Notes under the pieces: model-generated
What the model saw: only the letters and a program-made list of their open reading frames with translations
Database searches by the model: none
Told to the model about the DNA's origin: nothing
Program-made: the position numbers and the translations under genes
Shown here: positions 42,564 to 52,234 of the stretch, piece by piece
How the letters are laid out: the number at the start of each line of letters is the position of its first letter
Numbering within the stretch: position 1 is the first letter of the stretch
DNA from: Aureimonas pseudogalii
GTDB taxonomy: Bacteria; Pseudomonadota; Alphaproteobacteria; Rhizobiales; Rhizobiaceae
Direction of reading: 5' to 3'
Length of the DNA: 64,000 nt
Assembly: GCF_014196835.1 (NCBI RefSeq)
Contig: NZ_JACIEK010000017.1
Coordinates: forward strand, 1-64,000

Positions 42564-43580
42564 TTATTCGCGCAGCCGGGGCGGAGCGCTCGGGGTGCCG
42601 CCAACGTCGCGGTAGACGGCTGCGACATTCTCCTTCGTAACGGCAAGTCCGGGAATGACGATCCACGGAGGCACGGATCGGCCCGTCAGCGACAGGATCG
42701 CCGCTGATGCTGCGGTGAGCCCTTGTTCGAAAGGACGCTGCGCTGCGACACCGCGCAGAAGCCGGCCTTCGATGAGGGCTCGCGCTGCGGCGCTGCCGAG
42801 ATCCACGGTCGTCATCGACGGCGTCGGTCGGCAGGTGGCCAGGACCGGCAAAGCCGCAACAGCCGGCTCGTCCCAGACGATGAAAAAACCGTCCGGTACG
42901 GTGCCGCATTCAAGATAGGCGGACACGGCTTCGCCGGCCCGGCCGGGTGCTTCGAACTTGATGTGGTCGAGGTGGATGTCCGGGCGCTCTCGCCGCATCC
43001 ATTTGCAGAAGGCGATGTCGCGCTGGGCCGTCGCGAAGTAGTCGACATTGTAGGCGGCGACGCAGACGCGGCCTTCGCGCGGCATATGGGGGGCCAGCAG
43101 TTGCGCGGCGATCTGCCCGAGGCGGAAGTTGTCGGCGGAGATGGCGCTCACATAGTCGCGGTCCGGCAGGAGGCCGGAGGGGACGTTGTCGAGGAGGACG
43201 AGGCGGATGCCGGCGGCGGACAGACGGCGAAACGCATCCGCGACGGCCGTGCCGCCAACGGGAATAGCAATCACCGCGTCCGGGCGTGCCGTGATCAGCC
43301 GCTCGACGGCCGCGACCTGCAAGTCCGGCCGATAGTCGCAATCGATGATGTCGGCCAGATGCGCCTCCGCTTGCGCCAAGCGCGTCCCGATGCCGGCGAT
43401 CTGGCGCTGCGACCAGTCCGAGGCCTGGGTGTGCAGGAGCACCGCAATCCTGAACCCGCACATCGCCGCCTCGGCGCAGACCTCCGGCGTGAGCCGCGCG
43501 AGCTCGGAACCGGCGGGACGCTCGCCATGGGGGCCGAGGCCAGTTTCCGCGGGGACGACGGCCTCCTCCATGTGCGTCAT
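42564..43580 (-). CDS. sugar-binding-protein paralogue without a signal peptide
   Basis: A 338-residue Peripla_BP_4-type protein. It aligns by eye with the periplasmic binding protein at 46060: both have DWSQ.QI, PD.QVA..E, 'IP......A.AF', DNVP(A/S)G..., DY VS..SADN, VWD.PA and AQRPF(D/E)QG in the same order. Yet residues 1-45 from the start at 43580 are polar (MTHMEEAVVPAETG) with no hydrophobic export signal, so it should stay in the cytosol. It lies 70 bp after the ROK gene on the same strand. It could sense the imported sugar and work with the ROK regulator, or may simply be a decayed duplicate. Confidence 0.78.
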   Translation of the reverse strand: MTHMEEAVVPAETGLGPHGERPAGSELARLTPEVCAEAAMCGFRIAVLLHTQASDWSQRQIAGIGTRLAQAEAHLADIIDCDYRPDLQVAAVERLITARPDAVIAIPVGGTAVADAFRRLSAAGIRLVLLDNVPSGLLPDRDYVSAISADNFRLGQIAAQLLAPHMPREGRVCVAAYNVDYFATAQRDIAFCKWMRRERPDIHLDHIKFEAPGRAGEAVSAYLECGTVPDGFFIVWDEPAVAALPVLATCRPTPSMTTVDLGSAAARALIEGRLLRGVAAQRPFEQGLTAASAAILSLTGRSVPPWIVIPGLAVTKENVAAVYRDVGGTPSAPPRLRE

Positions 43581-43650
43581 GAGCGGTTCGCCTCCAGCCT
43601 CGTCACCTCGGTCGTTTGAAGCGTCGGGTTCGATCTTGCAGCATCTCGGC

Positions 43651-45015
43651 TCATGAGTCGCCATCGACCGAACGCTTCGATTGCGCCAGAGAGACGATCG
43701 TTCGCGGATGGAGAAGCGGCGTTCCGGTCGTGATCCAGTCCTCCACAAAGCCGGGAGCGAAGAGCTCCCGCGCCACGATCGAGGCCGCGCCGACGAGGCC
43801 GGCCGAGCGGCCCATGCGCGAGCGCGCGATCGTCAGGTCCCGACTCGCCAGGGGATGGGCGTGACGGTAAACGCCCTCGCGAATGGCGGCGAGGCAAATA
43901 TCGCCGGTCTCGGCGAGGTCCCCGCCGACCACGAGGGTTGCAGGATTCAAGAGATTGACGAGGCTGGCGAGGACCGTTCCGATCGCCTGTCCCGCCTTTG
44001 CCAGAAGATCGGCCGAAAAAGGATCGCCGAGGCGTGCTGCGGTGCCGATGTCCGCGATCTCCACGGCGCCGGTGCGCGCAAGCGTGGCGGCGAGCGCAGG
44101 GCTGCGGCCGTCCTCGGCGGCGCGTCGCCCCTCCGCGGCAACGGCCGTACAGCCCGCGACGGTTTGCAGGCATCCGACATTCCCGCAGCCGCAGACAAGC
44201 ATGTGCTCGTTGCCGGCGTAGACATGGCCTATCTGCCCCGCAATCCCCTGCGCGCCGCGCAGGAGGCGCCCGTCCGCCACGATCCCCGCCTCGATGCTCG
44301 TGCCAAGATGAACGAACAGCATTTGTGCGCCCTGTTCGGGCGCAAGGGTGGTCGTCTCGCCGAGGGTCGCGGTCTGCACGGCGCTTCGCACGAAGGCGGA
44401 CGCGTGAAAGCGCAAGGCGAGGCGCTCGACGAGCCTCGCCTCGTTCCAGCTCGGAAAGGTGGTGAACCGAGGCACCGCAAGCTCGGCTTCCGCTCCGAAA
44501 TCGACGGCGCCTGGCACGCCGAGCGCAAAGCCCCACAAGGGGGCGGGGCTGTCGGCTAGCGCCCACTGGAACAAGGCCGCCAAGCGATCGAACAGGACAT
44601 GACCCGCCGGGTTCGTCTCGATACCCTCGTAATGCTCGATCAGGAGCCGGCCGGAGAGATCGGCGAGCCCGATGCCGATCGTGCTGCCGTCGAGATTGGC
44701 GACGAGGAGGCGGCCGGCTTCGGCGCGAAATCGCACGAGGCGGGGCGCGCGCCCGCCGATCGAGCGTCCCGTGCCGCCCTCCTCGACGAGGCCGAAACCG
44801 GACAAGGTCGCTAGCCGGTCGGCGACGACGGCGCGGCCGAGATGCGCCTCCCGTTCGAGATCGAGGCGGGTCGCCGAGCCGTTGGCGCGTAGGATGGAGA
44901 GAATCGACACCAGACTCTGACGTTCTGCTTCGAGAGCGCGCATGCGTTCCGCTCCGAGGGGGGGCGGTGCGTCCACAGGTCGAGGGGATACAATAGCGGC
45001 CCGTTGGTTCGGCAA
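43651..45015 (-). CDS. ROK-family transcriptional regulator
   Basis: A 454-residue ROK protein with an N-terminal winged helix ('ATRLDLEREAHLGRAVVADRLATLSGFGLVEE') and a sugar-kinase-like fold: 'FALGVPGAVDFGAE', the zinc motif region 'CGCGNVGCLQT' and 'LVNLLNPATLVVGGDLAE'. Members repress sugar operons and release on ligand binding. It is divergent from the isomerase/ABC operon and probably controls it. Starts at 45015 or at a later ATG at 44943. Confidence 0.85.
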   Translation of the reverse strand: MPNQRAAIVSPRPVDAPPPLGAERMRALEAERQSLVSILSILRANGSATRLDLEREAHLGRAVVADRLATLSGFGLVEEGGTGRSIGGRAPRLVRFRAEAGRLLVANLDGSTIGIGLADLSGRLLIEHYEGIETNPAGHVLFDRLAALFQWALADSPAPLWGFALGVPGAVDFGAEAELAVPRFTTFPSWNEARLVERLALRFHASAFVRSAVQTATLGETTTLAPEQGAQMLFVHLGTSIEAGIVADGRLLRGAQGIAGQIGHVYAGNEHMLVCGCGNVGCLQTVAGCTAVAAEGRRAAEDGRSPALAATLARTGAVEIADIGTAARLGDPFSADLLAKAGQAIGTVLASLVNLLNPATLVVGGDLAETGDICLAAIREGVYRHAHPLASRDLTIARSRMGRSAGLVGAASIVARELFAPGFVEDWITTGTPLLHPRTIVSLAQSKRSVDGDS

Positions 45016-45172
45016 GGGAGTGACTCCTTCTCACGAGCCAACATGCCGGGGCGGAGGAGGCCATGCAACCCGTTTTGATGCCCATCGACAGATTGGAGTT
45101 GACTTCTGCATTTTATCGACATAACAATTGCGCAAGACACCAAAAGTGTCGTCATCTGTCGGGAGGGACGGT

Positions 45173-46006
45173 ATGGCCGCTTGGAAAATGGCGTATCACG
45201 CCAATTGCTGGGGTCCGCTCGGCGGCGATGCCGTCGGCGTGACCTCGATCGGACGGCTCGCCTACCGCACGTTCGGCGACATGGAGCGCGCCGCTCGCGA
45301 GATCGCGGCGGCCGGATACGAGGGCATCGAGTTCTTCGACGGCAACGTGCTGGACGATGCCGGCGAGCCATCCGAAGATGTTCGCCGCATCCTGTCCGCG
45401 ACCGGTCTCGATCTCGTCGCCGTCTATTCCGGCGCCAATTTCATCTTCGCCGACATTCTCGACGAGGAACTCGGCCGCATCGAGCGCGCGGCGAAGGCCG
45501 CCCGGTCGCTCGGTGCAGAGCATCTCGTGGTCGGCGGCGGAGCGAGGCGGCTGGCGGGCGTTCGCGACGGAGACTACGATGCCCTGGCGGCCGGTCTCGA
45601 CAAGGTCGTGGCGCTGGCCGAGCGGCATGGGCTGGCCGCCCACTACCATCCCCATCTCTCCACCATCGTCGAGACGCCGGATCAGGTGGCGCGCATCTTC
45701 GAGACGACTGCGATCGGCTTCTGCCCGGACACGGCGCATCTCGCAGCCGCCGGCGGCGACCCGGCCGCGCTCGTGCGCGCGCACGCCGCCCGGATTTCCT
45801 ACGTCCATCTCAAGGGCTGGCAGCGCGAACCTTTCGCCTTCACGCCCGTCGGTGAGGGCGACTGCGACAATGGCGCGGTGATCCGCGCGCTGAAGGAGAT
45901 CGGCTACGAGGGCTGGGTCTGCAACGAGCTGGACGCATGGGCCGATCCGGCGGCCGGGGCGCGGGAGAGCCTCGACTTCGTGAGGGCAGAGGCCGCCAAG
46001 GCCTGA
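45173..46006 (+). CDS. sugar phosphate isomerase/epimerase-type TIM-barrel protein
   Basis: A 277-residue AP-endonuclease-2-like TIM barrel: 'AREIAAAGYEGIEFFDGNV', 'AHYHPHLSTIVETPDQ' (metal His/Glu), 'GFCPDTAHLAAAGGDP' and 'YVHLKGWQ', matching IolE/IolI- and 3-keto-sugar-type isomerases. ATG at 45173 preceded by GGGAGGGACGGT. First gene of the divergent sugar operon. It may isomerise or deglycosylate a 3-keto sugar or inosose made by the GMC enzyme downstream. Confidence 0.82.
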   Translation: MAAWKMAYHANCWGPLGGDAVGVTSIGRLAYRTFGDMERAAREIAAAGYEGIEFFDGNVLDDAGEPSEDVRRILSATGLDLVAVYSGANFIFADILDEELGRIERAAKAARSLGAEHLVVGGGARRLAGVRDGDYDALAAGLDKVVALAERHGLAAHYHPHLSTIVETPDQVARIFETTAIGFCPDTAHLAAAGGDPAALVRAHAARISYVHLKGWQREPFAFTPVGEGDCDNGAVIRALKEIGYEGWVCNELDAWADPAAGARESLDFVRAEAAKA

Positions 46007-46059
46007 CAATCCGGCTCGAAGAGGCCGGCCGACAATTTCATTCTGGGAGGAGACTACCT

Positions 46060-47181
46060 ATGCGCATCACCCTGCTTCTGCGCTCGACGGCGCTGGCTGC
46101 CACTCTGGCATTGTCCGTCGTGCCGTCCGTCCATGCGGCCGACCCGGCGCAGGCCCTGGCAGACGTCGGCAAGACCGTCCTCAGCGTCGGCCCGAACGGG
46201 GAGAAGCCCGAGCCCGCCTCGGCGGTCTCGCTGACGGACGCGGAACTCGCCGAGATCAAGGGCATGAACGCCAAGGCCGCGATCGTCATGCACTATGCCG
46301 GCAACGACTGGAGCCAGGCGCAGATCGAGGGCCTCAAGTCGCAGTTCGAGAAGATGGGCATATCGGTCGTCGCCGTAACCGATGCCGGCTTCAAGCCCGA
46401 CAAGCAGGTCGCCGACATCGAGACGGTGATGGCGCAGAAGCCGAACATCATCGTCTCCATCCCGACCGATCCGACCGCGACGGCGGCGGCCTACAAGGCG
46501 GCGGGGGAGGCGGGCGCCAAGCTCGTCTTCATGGACAACGTGCCGGCCGGCTTCAAGGCGGGCACCGACTACGTCTCGTCCGTCTCGGCCGACAATTACG
46601 GCAACGGCGTCGCGACCGCCCATCTCCTCGCCCAGGCGCTCGGCGGCAAGGGCGATGTCGGACTGGTCTTCCACGCGGCCGACTTCTTCGTGACCAAGCA
46701 GCGCTACGACGCGGTGAAGAAGACGCTCGCCGAAAACTATCCCGACATCAAGGTCGTCGCCGAACAGGGCATCGGCGGACCGGACTTCGCCGGCGACGCC
46801 GAGAAGGCGGCGGGCGCGCTGCTTGTCTCCAACCCCTCCATCAAGGGCATCTGGGCGGTCTGGGACGTGCCGGCCGAAGGCGTCGTCAACGCCGCGCTGA
46901 ACAACGGCCGCGACGATCTCGTGATCGTCAACTGCGACCTCGGCGAGAACGCGGCGATCAACATGGCGGGCGACGGCCCGATCAAGGGCCTTTCCGCCCA
47001 GCGGCCCTTCGACCAGGGCGTGACCGAAGCCATGCTCGCCGGCTACGGCCTCCTGAACAAGCCGGCGCCGGCCTATGTCGCGCTGCCCGCTCTGCCGGTG
47101 ACAAAGGCCAATCTCGCCGAGGCCTGGAGCCAGGTCTACCACAAGCCGGTCACCGACAAGATTAAGCAGAGCATGGAGTAG
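46060..47181 (+). CDS. periplasmic sugar-binding protein (ABC, Peripla_BP_4)
   Basis: A 373-residue protein with a clear signal peptide (LLLRSTALAATLALSVVPSV, cleavage after VHA). The mature part carries 'AAIVMHYAGNDWSQAQIEGL' and 'KLVFMDNVPAGFKAGTDY', typical of ribose/inositol-type receptors. GGGAGG precedes the ATG. It pairs with the downstream ATPase and permease. A cytosolic paralogue is encoded across the ROK gene. Confidence 0.88.
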   Translation: MRITLLLRSTALAATLALSVVPSVHAADPAQALADVGKTVLSVGPNGEKPEPASAVSLTDAELAEIKGMNAKAAIVMHYAGNDWSQAQIEGLKSQFEKMGISVVAVTDAGFKPDKQVADIETVMAQKPNIIVSIPTDPTATAAAYKAAGEAGAKLVFMDNVPAGFKAGTDYVSSVSADNYGNGVATAHLLAQALGGKGDVGLVFHAADFFVTKQRYDAVKKTLAENYPDIKVVAEQGIGGPDFAGDAEKAAGALLVSNPSIKGIWAVWDVPAEGVVNAALNNGRDDLVIVNCDLGENAAINMAGDGPIKGLSAQRPFDQGVTEAMLAGYGLLNKPAPAYVALPALPVTKANLAEAWSQVYHKPVTDKIKQSME

Positions 47182-47393
47182 GCCCATCCGCCGGCGCCGC
47201 CCCTCCTTCGAAGAGGGCGCGGCGTCCGCGACAAGCTCGGGGTGCGGGCGCTTCGATCGGCGCGACCGCTTGCGAGACTTCGCGCGTCCTGACGGACGAT
47301 GACCAGATTTCGATCGATGCCGACGACGGTCTCCCCGTCGCATCCCTGTCGCCCGCATCCCCGTCGCCACGATCCGTCCGGAAGGTCTCGTCC

Positions 47394-48971
47394 ATGAGCC
47401 CCTCGTCCTCGATCCCCGATGCCGTGCGCATGCGCGGCGTGTCCAAGCATTTCGGCGGCGTGCGCGCGCTGGACGGCGTCGATCTCGACGTCCGGCCGGG
47501 CGAGGTCCATGCGCTGCTCGGCGAGAACGGCGCGGGCAAGTCCACCATCCTCAAGATCCTGCGCGGCGTGCAGCCGCCGAGCGCCGGGACGGTGGAGATC
47601 GGCGGCGTGGCGATGACGAGCTTCTCGGCCGAGGCGGCCCGCCGGCTCGGCGTCTCCATGGCCTTCCAGGAGATGAGCCTCGTCCCGACGCTCACCGTCG
47701 CGCAGAACGTCTTCCTCAACCGCGAGATCCGGTCCGGCGCCTTTCTCGACGATCGCGCGGCGGTGGAGGAGGCACGCCGCCTTTTCGCGCGCATGGGCGT
47801 CGCTGTCGATCCCCTCGCCAAAGTCTCCGACATTCCCGCCGGCCATCGCCAGTTGACCGAGATCGTCAAGGCGACCTCCGCGCCCTGCAAGGTCCTCGTC
47901 CTCGACGAGCCGACCACCGCTCTCTCGGGCAACGAGGTCGAGCGCCTCTTCGACTACGTGCGCCAACTGAAATCCGAGGGCGTCGCCGTCGTCTACGTCT
48001 CGCACCGGATGGACGAGATCTTCCGCATCGCCGACCGGGCGACCGTCCTGCGTGACGGGCGCCATATCGTCACGGCGCCGCTCGCCGAGTTCACGCTGGA
48101 TTCGATGATCGCCCACATCATCGGGCGGCGCTCGCGCGGCTTCTCCGACGTCGTGCGCGAGACCGCCGAGGTCGGCGAGGCGCTGCTCGAGGTGCGCGGC
48201 CTCGTCGGCGAGGGCAAGCCCGCGGGCGTCGACCTGACGCTCCACCGCGGCGAGGTCGTCGGCATCGCGGGCCTTCTGGGGAGCGGGCGCTCGTCGCTGG
48301 CTCGGGTGCTCGCCGGCGTCGCGCCGTCGAAGGCCGGCGAGATCCGCGTCGGCGGCCGTGCCGTCGCGATCGGCAAGCCCTCCGACGCGATCGCCGCCGG
48401 CATCGCGCTCGTGCCCGAAGACCGGGCGCGCCAGGGCTTCGTCGCCTTCCACACGGTGGAGAGCAACATCGCCCTGCCGAACCTCGCGAGCCTGTCGCGC
48501 GGCGGCCTCGTGGACGGGGTCAAGGCCGCGCGGCTCGCCGACGCGTCGATCGAGCGCCTGCGCATCAAGACGGACGGCCGCCGGGCGCCGGTGCGCTCGC
48601 TCTCCGGCGGCAACGCGCAGAAGGTCGTCATCGCCAAATGGCTCGCCACCGAGCCGGACATCCTCATTCTCGACGAGCCGACTGCGGGCATCGACATCGG
48701 CTCGAAATCCGAGATCGTGACGCTGATCCGGAATCTCGCCAGGTCGGGCAAGGCGATCCTCGTGCTCTCTTCCGAACTCCAGGAACTGCTCGCTGCCTGC
48801 GACCGCATCCTCGTCATGTCCGAGGGGCGCATCGTCAGCGAAGTCTCGCGCCACGACCTCGACCCCGGCACCGAGGCGGGCGAGGTCGACGCGCTCCTCC
48901 ACGCCGAGCAGACCCTGAACACCCTGATGCAACAAACCCGGTCGCAAGCGCCGAGGGAGATGGCCCGATGA
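47394..48971 (+). CDS. sugar ABC transporter ATPase (double-domain)
   Basis: A 525-residue RbsA/MglA-type ATPase with two nucleotide-binding domains. Domain 1: Walker A GENGAGKST near residue 43, 'VLDEPTTALSG'. Domain 2: degenerate Walker A GLLGSGRSS, signature LSGGNAQK and Walker B ILDEPTAGIDIG. Overlaps the permease start by 4 bp; 212 bp separate it from the binding-protein gene with no ORF between. Confidence 0.9.
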   Translation: MSPSSSIPDAVRMRGVSKHFGGVRALDGVDLDVRPGEVHALLGENGAGKSTILKILRGVQPPSAGTVEIGGVAMTSFSAEAARRLGVSMAFQEMSLVPTLTVAQNVFLNREIRSGAFLDDRAAVEEARRLFARMGVAVDPLAKVSDIPAGHRQLTEIVKATSAPCKVLVLDEPTTALSGNEVERLFDYVRQLKSEGVAVVYVSHRMDEIFRIADRATVLRDGRHIVTAPLAEFTLDSMIAHIIGRRSRGFSDVVRETAEVGEALLEVRGLVGEGKPAGVDLTLHRGEVVGIAGLLGSGRSSLARVLAGVAPSKAGEIRVGGRAVAIGKPSDAIAAGIALVPEDRARQGFVAFHTVESNIALPNLASLSRGGLVDGVKAARLADASIERLRIKTDGRRAPVRSLSGGNAQKVVIAKWLATEPDILILDEPTAGIDIGSKSEIVTLIRNLARSGKAILVLSSELQELLAACDRILVMSEGRIVSEVSRHDLDPGTEAGEVDALLHAEQTLNTLMQQTRSQAPREMAR

Positions 48972-49933
48972 GCGAATCCAGCCAAGCGCCGAAGACGGCA
49001 CCTTCACGGTTCGCCGACTGGCGCGACTACATCATCTACATCGGCTTCGTGGCGATCTTCCTGATCTTCGCCGCGACGCTCGGCGACAAGGGCTTCCTCG
49101 ACCCGAACAACCTTCTCAACATCATCCGCCAGACCGCGATCATCGCGATCGTCGCGGTGTCCATGACCTTCGTTCTCGGTACCGCCGAGATCGATCTGTC
49201 CGTCGGCGCGGTGGCCGGTCTCGCCTCGGTCGCGACCGCCATGGGGATCGACCAGTTCGGCATTCCCGGCGGTATTCTCTACGGGCTCGGGACGGGCCTC
49301 GTCTGCGGCGCGATGAACGGCTGGCTCACCACCTCCGTCGGCATCCCGTCCTTCCTGACGACGCTCGCCATGATGGGCATCGCGCGGGGCGTGGCGATGT
49401 GGATCTCAGGCACGGCCGCGATCCCGATCCTCTCGAAGCCCTACATCTCGATCTTCGGCGCGGGCAATCTCGGTCCCGTTCCGAGCCTTCTTCTCTGGGT
49501 CGCCGCGGCCGGCATCCTCGGCCATGTCGTCCTGCGCCGCACGACGTTCGGGCGCCGGGTGCTGGCGACGGGCGGCAACGAGACCTCCGCGCGCTATTCC
49601 GGCATCGATACGTCCTCGGTGAAGTTCAAGGTCCTCCTGATCTCCTCGCTCGCGGCGGCCCTTGCCGGAATGCTCTATGCCGGCCGCCTGCGGTCCGGGC
49701 GGTTCCAGTTCGGCGAAGGCGACGAACTCTCGGTCATCGCGGCCGCCGTGCTCGGCGGCACCAGCCTCTTCGGGGGCGCGGGCACCGTCGTTGGCTCGAT
49801 CATGGGCGCGCTGATGATCGGGCTCATCAACAACGGCCTCGTGCTGATGGGGCTGGAATTCTCGCAGCAGCTCATCGCCCGCGGCGCGATCATCATTCTC
49901 GCGGTCGCCATCAGCCAGGCGCGACGGCGCTGA
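48968..49933 (+). CDS. sugar ABC transporter permease
   Basis: A 321-residue RbsC-type permease: about 8-10 TM segments, 'FVLGTAEIDLSVGAVAGL' and 'GVAMWISGTAA', 'ATGGNETSARYSGIDT' and 'VLGGTSLFGGAGTVVG'. The 'GGNE.AARYSGI' loop is diagnostic of the ribose/xylose/inositol class. It forms the channel for the operon's sugar. Confidence 0.9.
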   Translation: MSESSQAPKTAPSRFADWRDYIIYIGFVAIFLIFAATLGDKGFLDPNNLLNIIRQTAIIAIVAVSMTFVLGTAEIDLSVGAVAGLASVATAMGIDQFGIPGGILYGLGTGLVCGAMNGWLTTSVGIPSFLTTLAMMGIARGVAMWISGTAAIPILSKPYISIFGAGNLGPVPSLLLWVAAAGILGHVVLRRTTFGRRVLATGGNETSARYSGIDTSSVKFKVLLISSLAAALAGMLYAGRLRSGRFQFGEGDELSVIAAAVLGGTSLFGGAGTVVGSIMGALMIGLINNGLVLMGLEFSQQLIARGAIIILAVAISQARRR

Positions 49934-49950
49934 GAACAAAGGACAAGCCG

Positions 49951-50610
49951 ATGACCGACACCGTCTTCGACCCGCACCAGCGCGCCACGATCGAGGCCGC
50001 CATGGCCCGCATCATTCCCTCCGACGACGGGACGCCCGGCGCCCGCGAGGCCGGCTGCATCGACTTTCTGGAGCGCTACCTCTCCGGCCTCGACTTCATC
50101 TTCGCCAAGCCGGACGGCTCCGGCTTCGAGGTGCTGGAGGGCCGTTTCGCCGAGGCCTGGATGCGTCGCATCGAGATCATGCGCGGCAAGTATGCCGACG
50201 GCATCCGCGATCTCGACGCGCGGGCGCGGCAGCGTTTCGCCGCACCCTTCCAGGACCTCTCCCCCGCGGATCAGGACGACGTCCTGAGGGCTCTCGAGGC
50301 GGACGGCTCGGGTGCCGCGACGACGCTCGCCGTCTCCGACGGCCTCGCCGGCCCGCTCGGGGAGCCGGCCCTTCAGCAGACCTCGACCGAGGTCGATCTC
50401 GACTTCTTTCCCCTTCTCGTCACCCACACCCGCCAGGGCTTCTACGCCGACCCGATCTACGGCGGAAACCGTGACGCGATGGGGTGGAAGGTCATCGGCT
50501 TTCCCGGCCCCGCCTCGCTGAAGGAGGTGCAAGAGGGCCGCTACACGACGCTGCAATGGTTCGCCGAAGGCGAGGCGGAGAAGGTGAAGGAGTTCCACGA
50601 TGGTCTCTAG
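49951..50610 (+). CDS. gluconate 2-dehydrogenase subunit 3-like small subunit of a GMC dehydrogenase
   Basis: A 219-residue protein resembling the small subunit of membrane GMC sugar dehydrogenases ('IEAAMARIIPSDDGTPGAREAGCIDFLERYL', 'GFYADPIYGGNRDAMGWKVIGFPG'). Such subunits usually carry a Tat signal that exports the complex; here the N-terminus is MTDTVFDPHQR with no signal. The large subunit starts within its last 11 bp. The pair would oxidise a sugar, for example at C3, probably in the cytosol. Confidence 0.85.
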   Translation: MTDTVFDPHQRATIEAAMARIIPSDDGTPGAREAGCIDFLERYLSGLDFIFAKPDGSGFEVLEGRFAEAWMRRIEIMRGKYADGIRDLDARARQRFAAPFQDLSPADQDDVLRALEADGSGAATTLAVSDGLAGPLGEPALQQTSTEVDLDFFPLLVTHTRQGFYADPIYGGNRDAMGWKVIGFPGPASLKEVQEGRYTTLQWFAEGEAEKVKEFHDGL

Positions 50611-52234
50611 GAACAAGCCGACACGGACTGACGTCGTCGTCATCGGCGCGGGCGCCTCCGGGGCCGCCGCCGCCAAGGTCCTCTGCGAGGCGGGCGTGCG
50701 CGTCGTCGCGTTGGAGAAGGGTCCGTGGCGCCAGAAGGAGAGCTTCAGCGGCGACGAGCTCGCCAACATCAACCGCTACAATCTTTGGCCGGACCCGATG
50801 CTCAACCCGCGCACCTGGCGCGAGAGCGCGGCCGACGAGGCGCGCGTCGATCTCTTCTGCCCGGTGCCCCAGATGGTCGGCGGTGGCACGGTCCACTGGC
50901 AGGGCTGGCTGCCGCGCTTCACGCCGAACGACTTCCGGCTGCGCACGGTCGCGGGCGATCTGCCCGGCGCCTCGCTCGCCGACTGGCCAATCACCTACGA
51001 CGAGCTCGAACCCTACTACCAGAAGGTCGAATGGGCCTTCGGCGTCTCCGGCGAGGCGGGCGCCAACCGCTACGAGGGCCCGCGCTCCGGCGGCTACCCC
51101 TGTCCGCCCATGCCGATGTCGCGCTACGCCCAGAAGTTCCACGAGGGTTGCTCGGCGCTCGGCTGGAACGCCTTCCCGACGCCGCAGGCCGCGCTCTCGC
51201 GGCCCTTCAACGGTCGCAGGGCGACCGTCGTCAGCGCCTTCGCGCAGCAGCACGGCGATCCCACCGGCACGCGCTCGTCCGCGCTCAACGTGTTCGTGCC
51301 CGATGCCGTGGCGACGGGACACTACGACCTGCGCCCGGACTCTTACGTGCGCGAACTCGTCCTCGACGGTGCCGGCCGCATCCGGGCCGCCGTCTACGAG
51401 GATGCCGATGGCGAGGTCTTCGAGCAGGCGGCCGATCTCTTCATCCTCGCCTGCGGCGCGGTGGAGACGGCGCGGCTGATGCTCCTGTCGCGCTCGGGAC
51501 GCTTTCCGAACGGGCTCGCCAACGGCTCCGATCTCGTCGGGCGCAACGTCACCTTCCACGAATATTCCGCCGCCGTCGGCACCTACGAGGACCCTGTCTA
51601 TGCCTGGGCGGGCGGCGGCTATGTCAGCGCCTCGACCTTCGAGCACTACGAGCACGACGACGCCCGCGGCTTCGTCTCGGGTGGGCACATCGCGGTGGCC
51701 GGCGTCGGCATTCCGCTGCCGATCAACTGGCGCCTGCCGGGCGCGCCGTCCTGGGGCGCGGAGGCCAAGCGCATCGACCGCGAAGAGTTCAGCCACAGCC
51801 TGGCGATCGCGATGGTGCTGCACGACATGCCCCAGCACGACAACCGCATCGATCTCGACGACGAGGTGCGGGACGCCTGGGGCCTTCCGGTGGCGCGCGT
51901 CACCTTGAAGCCCCATGCCAACGATCTGGCGCAGGGGCGCTACCTGATCGACCGCGGCGCCGACATCCTGCAGGCCAGCGGCGCGAAGTCGATCACGAAG
52001 GTCTATGCGGATCGCGTGACCGGCAACTGCTCGCATCAGCACGGGACGGCCCGTATGGGCGACGATCCGAGCCTGTCGGTCCTCAACCGCTGGTGCCGGG
52101 CCCACGAGGTGGACAATCTCTACGTCGTCGACGGCTCGCCCTTCCCGACCGGCACCGGCGCCAATCCTACCCTGACCATCATGGCGAACGCCTGGCGCGT
52201 AGCTGAAAAAATTATTGCGGAGCGCGGGCGCTGA
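50600..52234 (+). CDS. GMC-family oxidoreductase (sugar/glucoside 3-dehydrogenase-like)
   Basis: A 544-residue FAD enzyme: Rossmann 'DVVVIGAGASGAAAAKVLCE', 'GGGTVHWQGWLPRF', 'LFILACGAVETARLM' and the C-terminal GMC signature 'HQHGTARMGDDPSLSVLN', then 'TGTGANPTLTIMANAWR'. No signal peptide or cytochrome partner is encoded here. By homology type and the isomerase and sugar importer in the operon it may oxidise an imported glycoside or cyclitol. Confidence 0.87.
   Translation: MVSRNKPTRTDVVVIGAGASGAAAAKVLCEAGVRVVALEKGPWRQKESFSGDELANINRYNLWPDPMLNPRTWRESAADEARVDLFCPVPQMVGGGTVHWQGWLPRFTPNDFRLRTVAGDLPGASLADWPITYDELEPYYQKVEWAFGVSGEAGANRYEGPRSGGYPCPPMPMSRYAQKFHEGCSALGWNAFPTPQAALSRPFNGRRATVVSAFAQQHGDPTGTRSSALNVFVPDAVATGHYDLRPDSYVRELVLDGAGRIRAAVYEDADGEVFEQAADLFILACGAVETARLMLLSRSGRFPNGLANGSDLVGRNVTFHEYSAAVGTYEDPVYAWAGGGYVSASTFEHYEHDDARGFVSGGHIAVAGVGIPLPINWRLPGAPSWGAEAKRIDREEFSHSLAIAMVLHDMPQHDNRIDLDDEVRDAWGLPVARVTLKPHANDLAQGRYLIDRGADILQASGAKSITKVYADRVTGNCSHQHGTARMGDDPSLSVLNRWCRAHEVDNLYVVDGSPFPTGTGANPTLTIMANAWRVAEKIIAERGR

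Noticed and set aside
46054-47370. 438-codon minus-strand frame
   Set aside because: Antisense shadow of the periplasmic binding protein, which has a signal peptide and ribosome site.
47136-49007. 623-codon minus-strand frame
   Set aside because: Antisense to the sugar ABC ATPase, which carries two complete nucleotide-binding domains.
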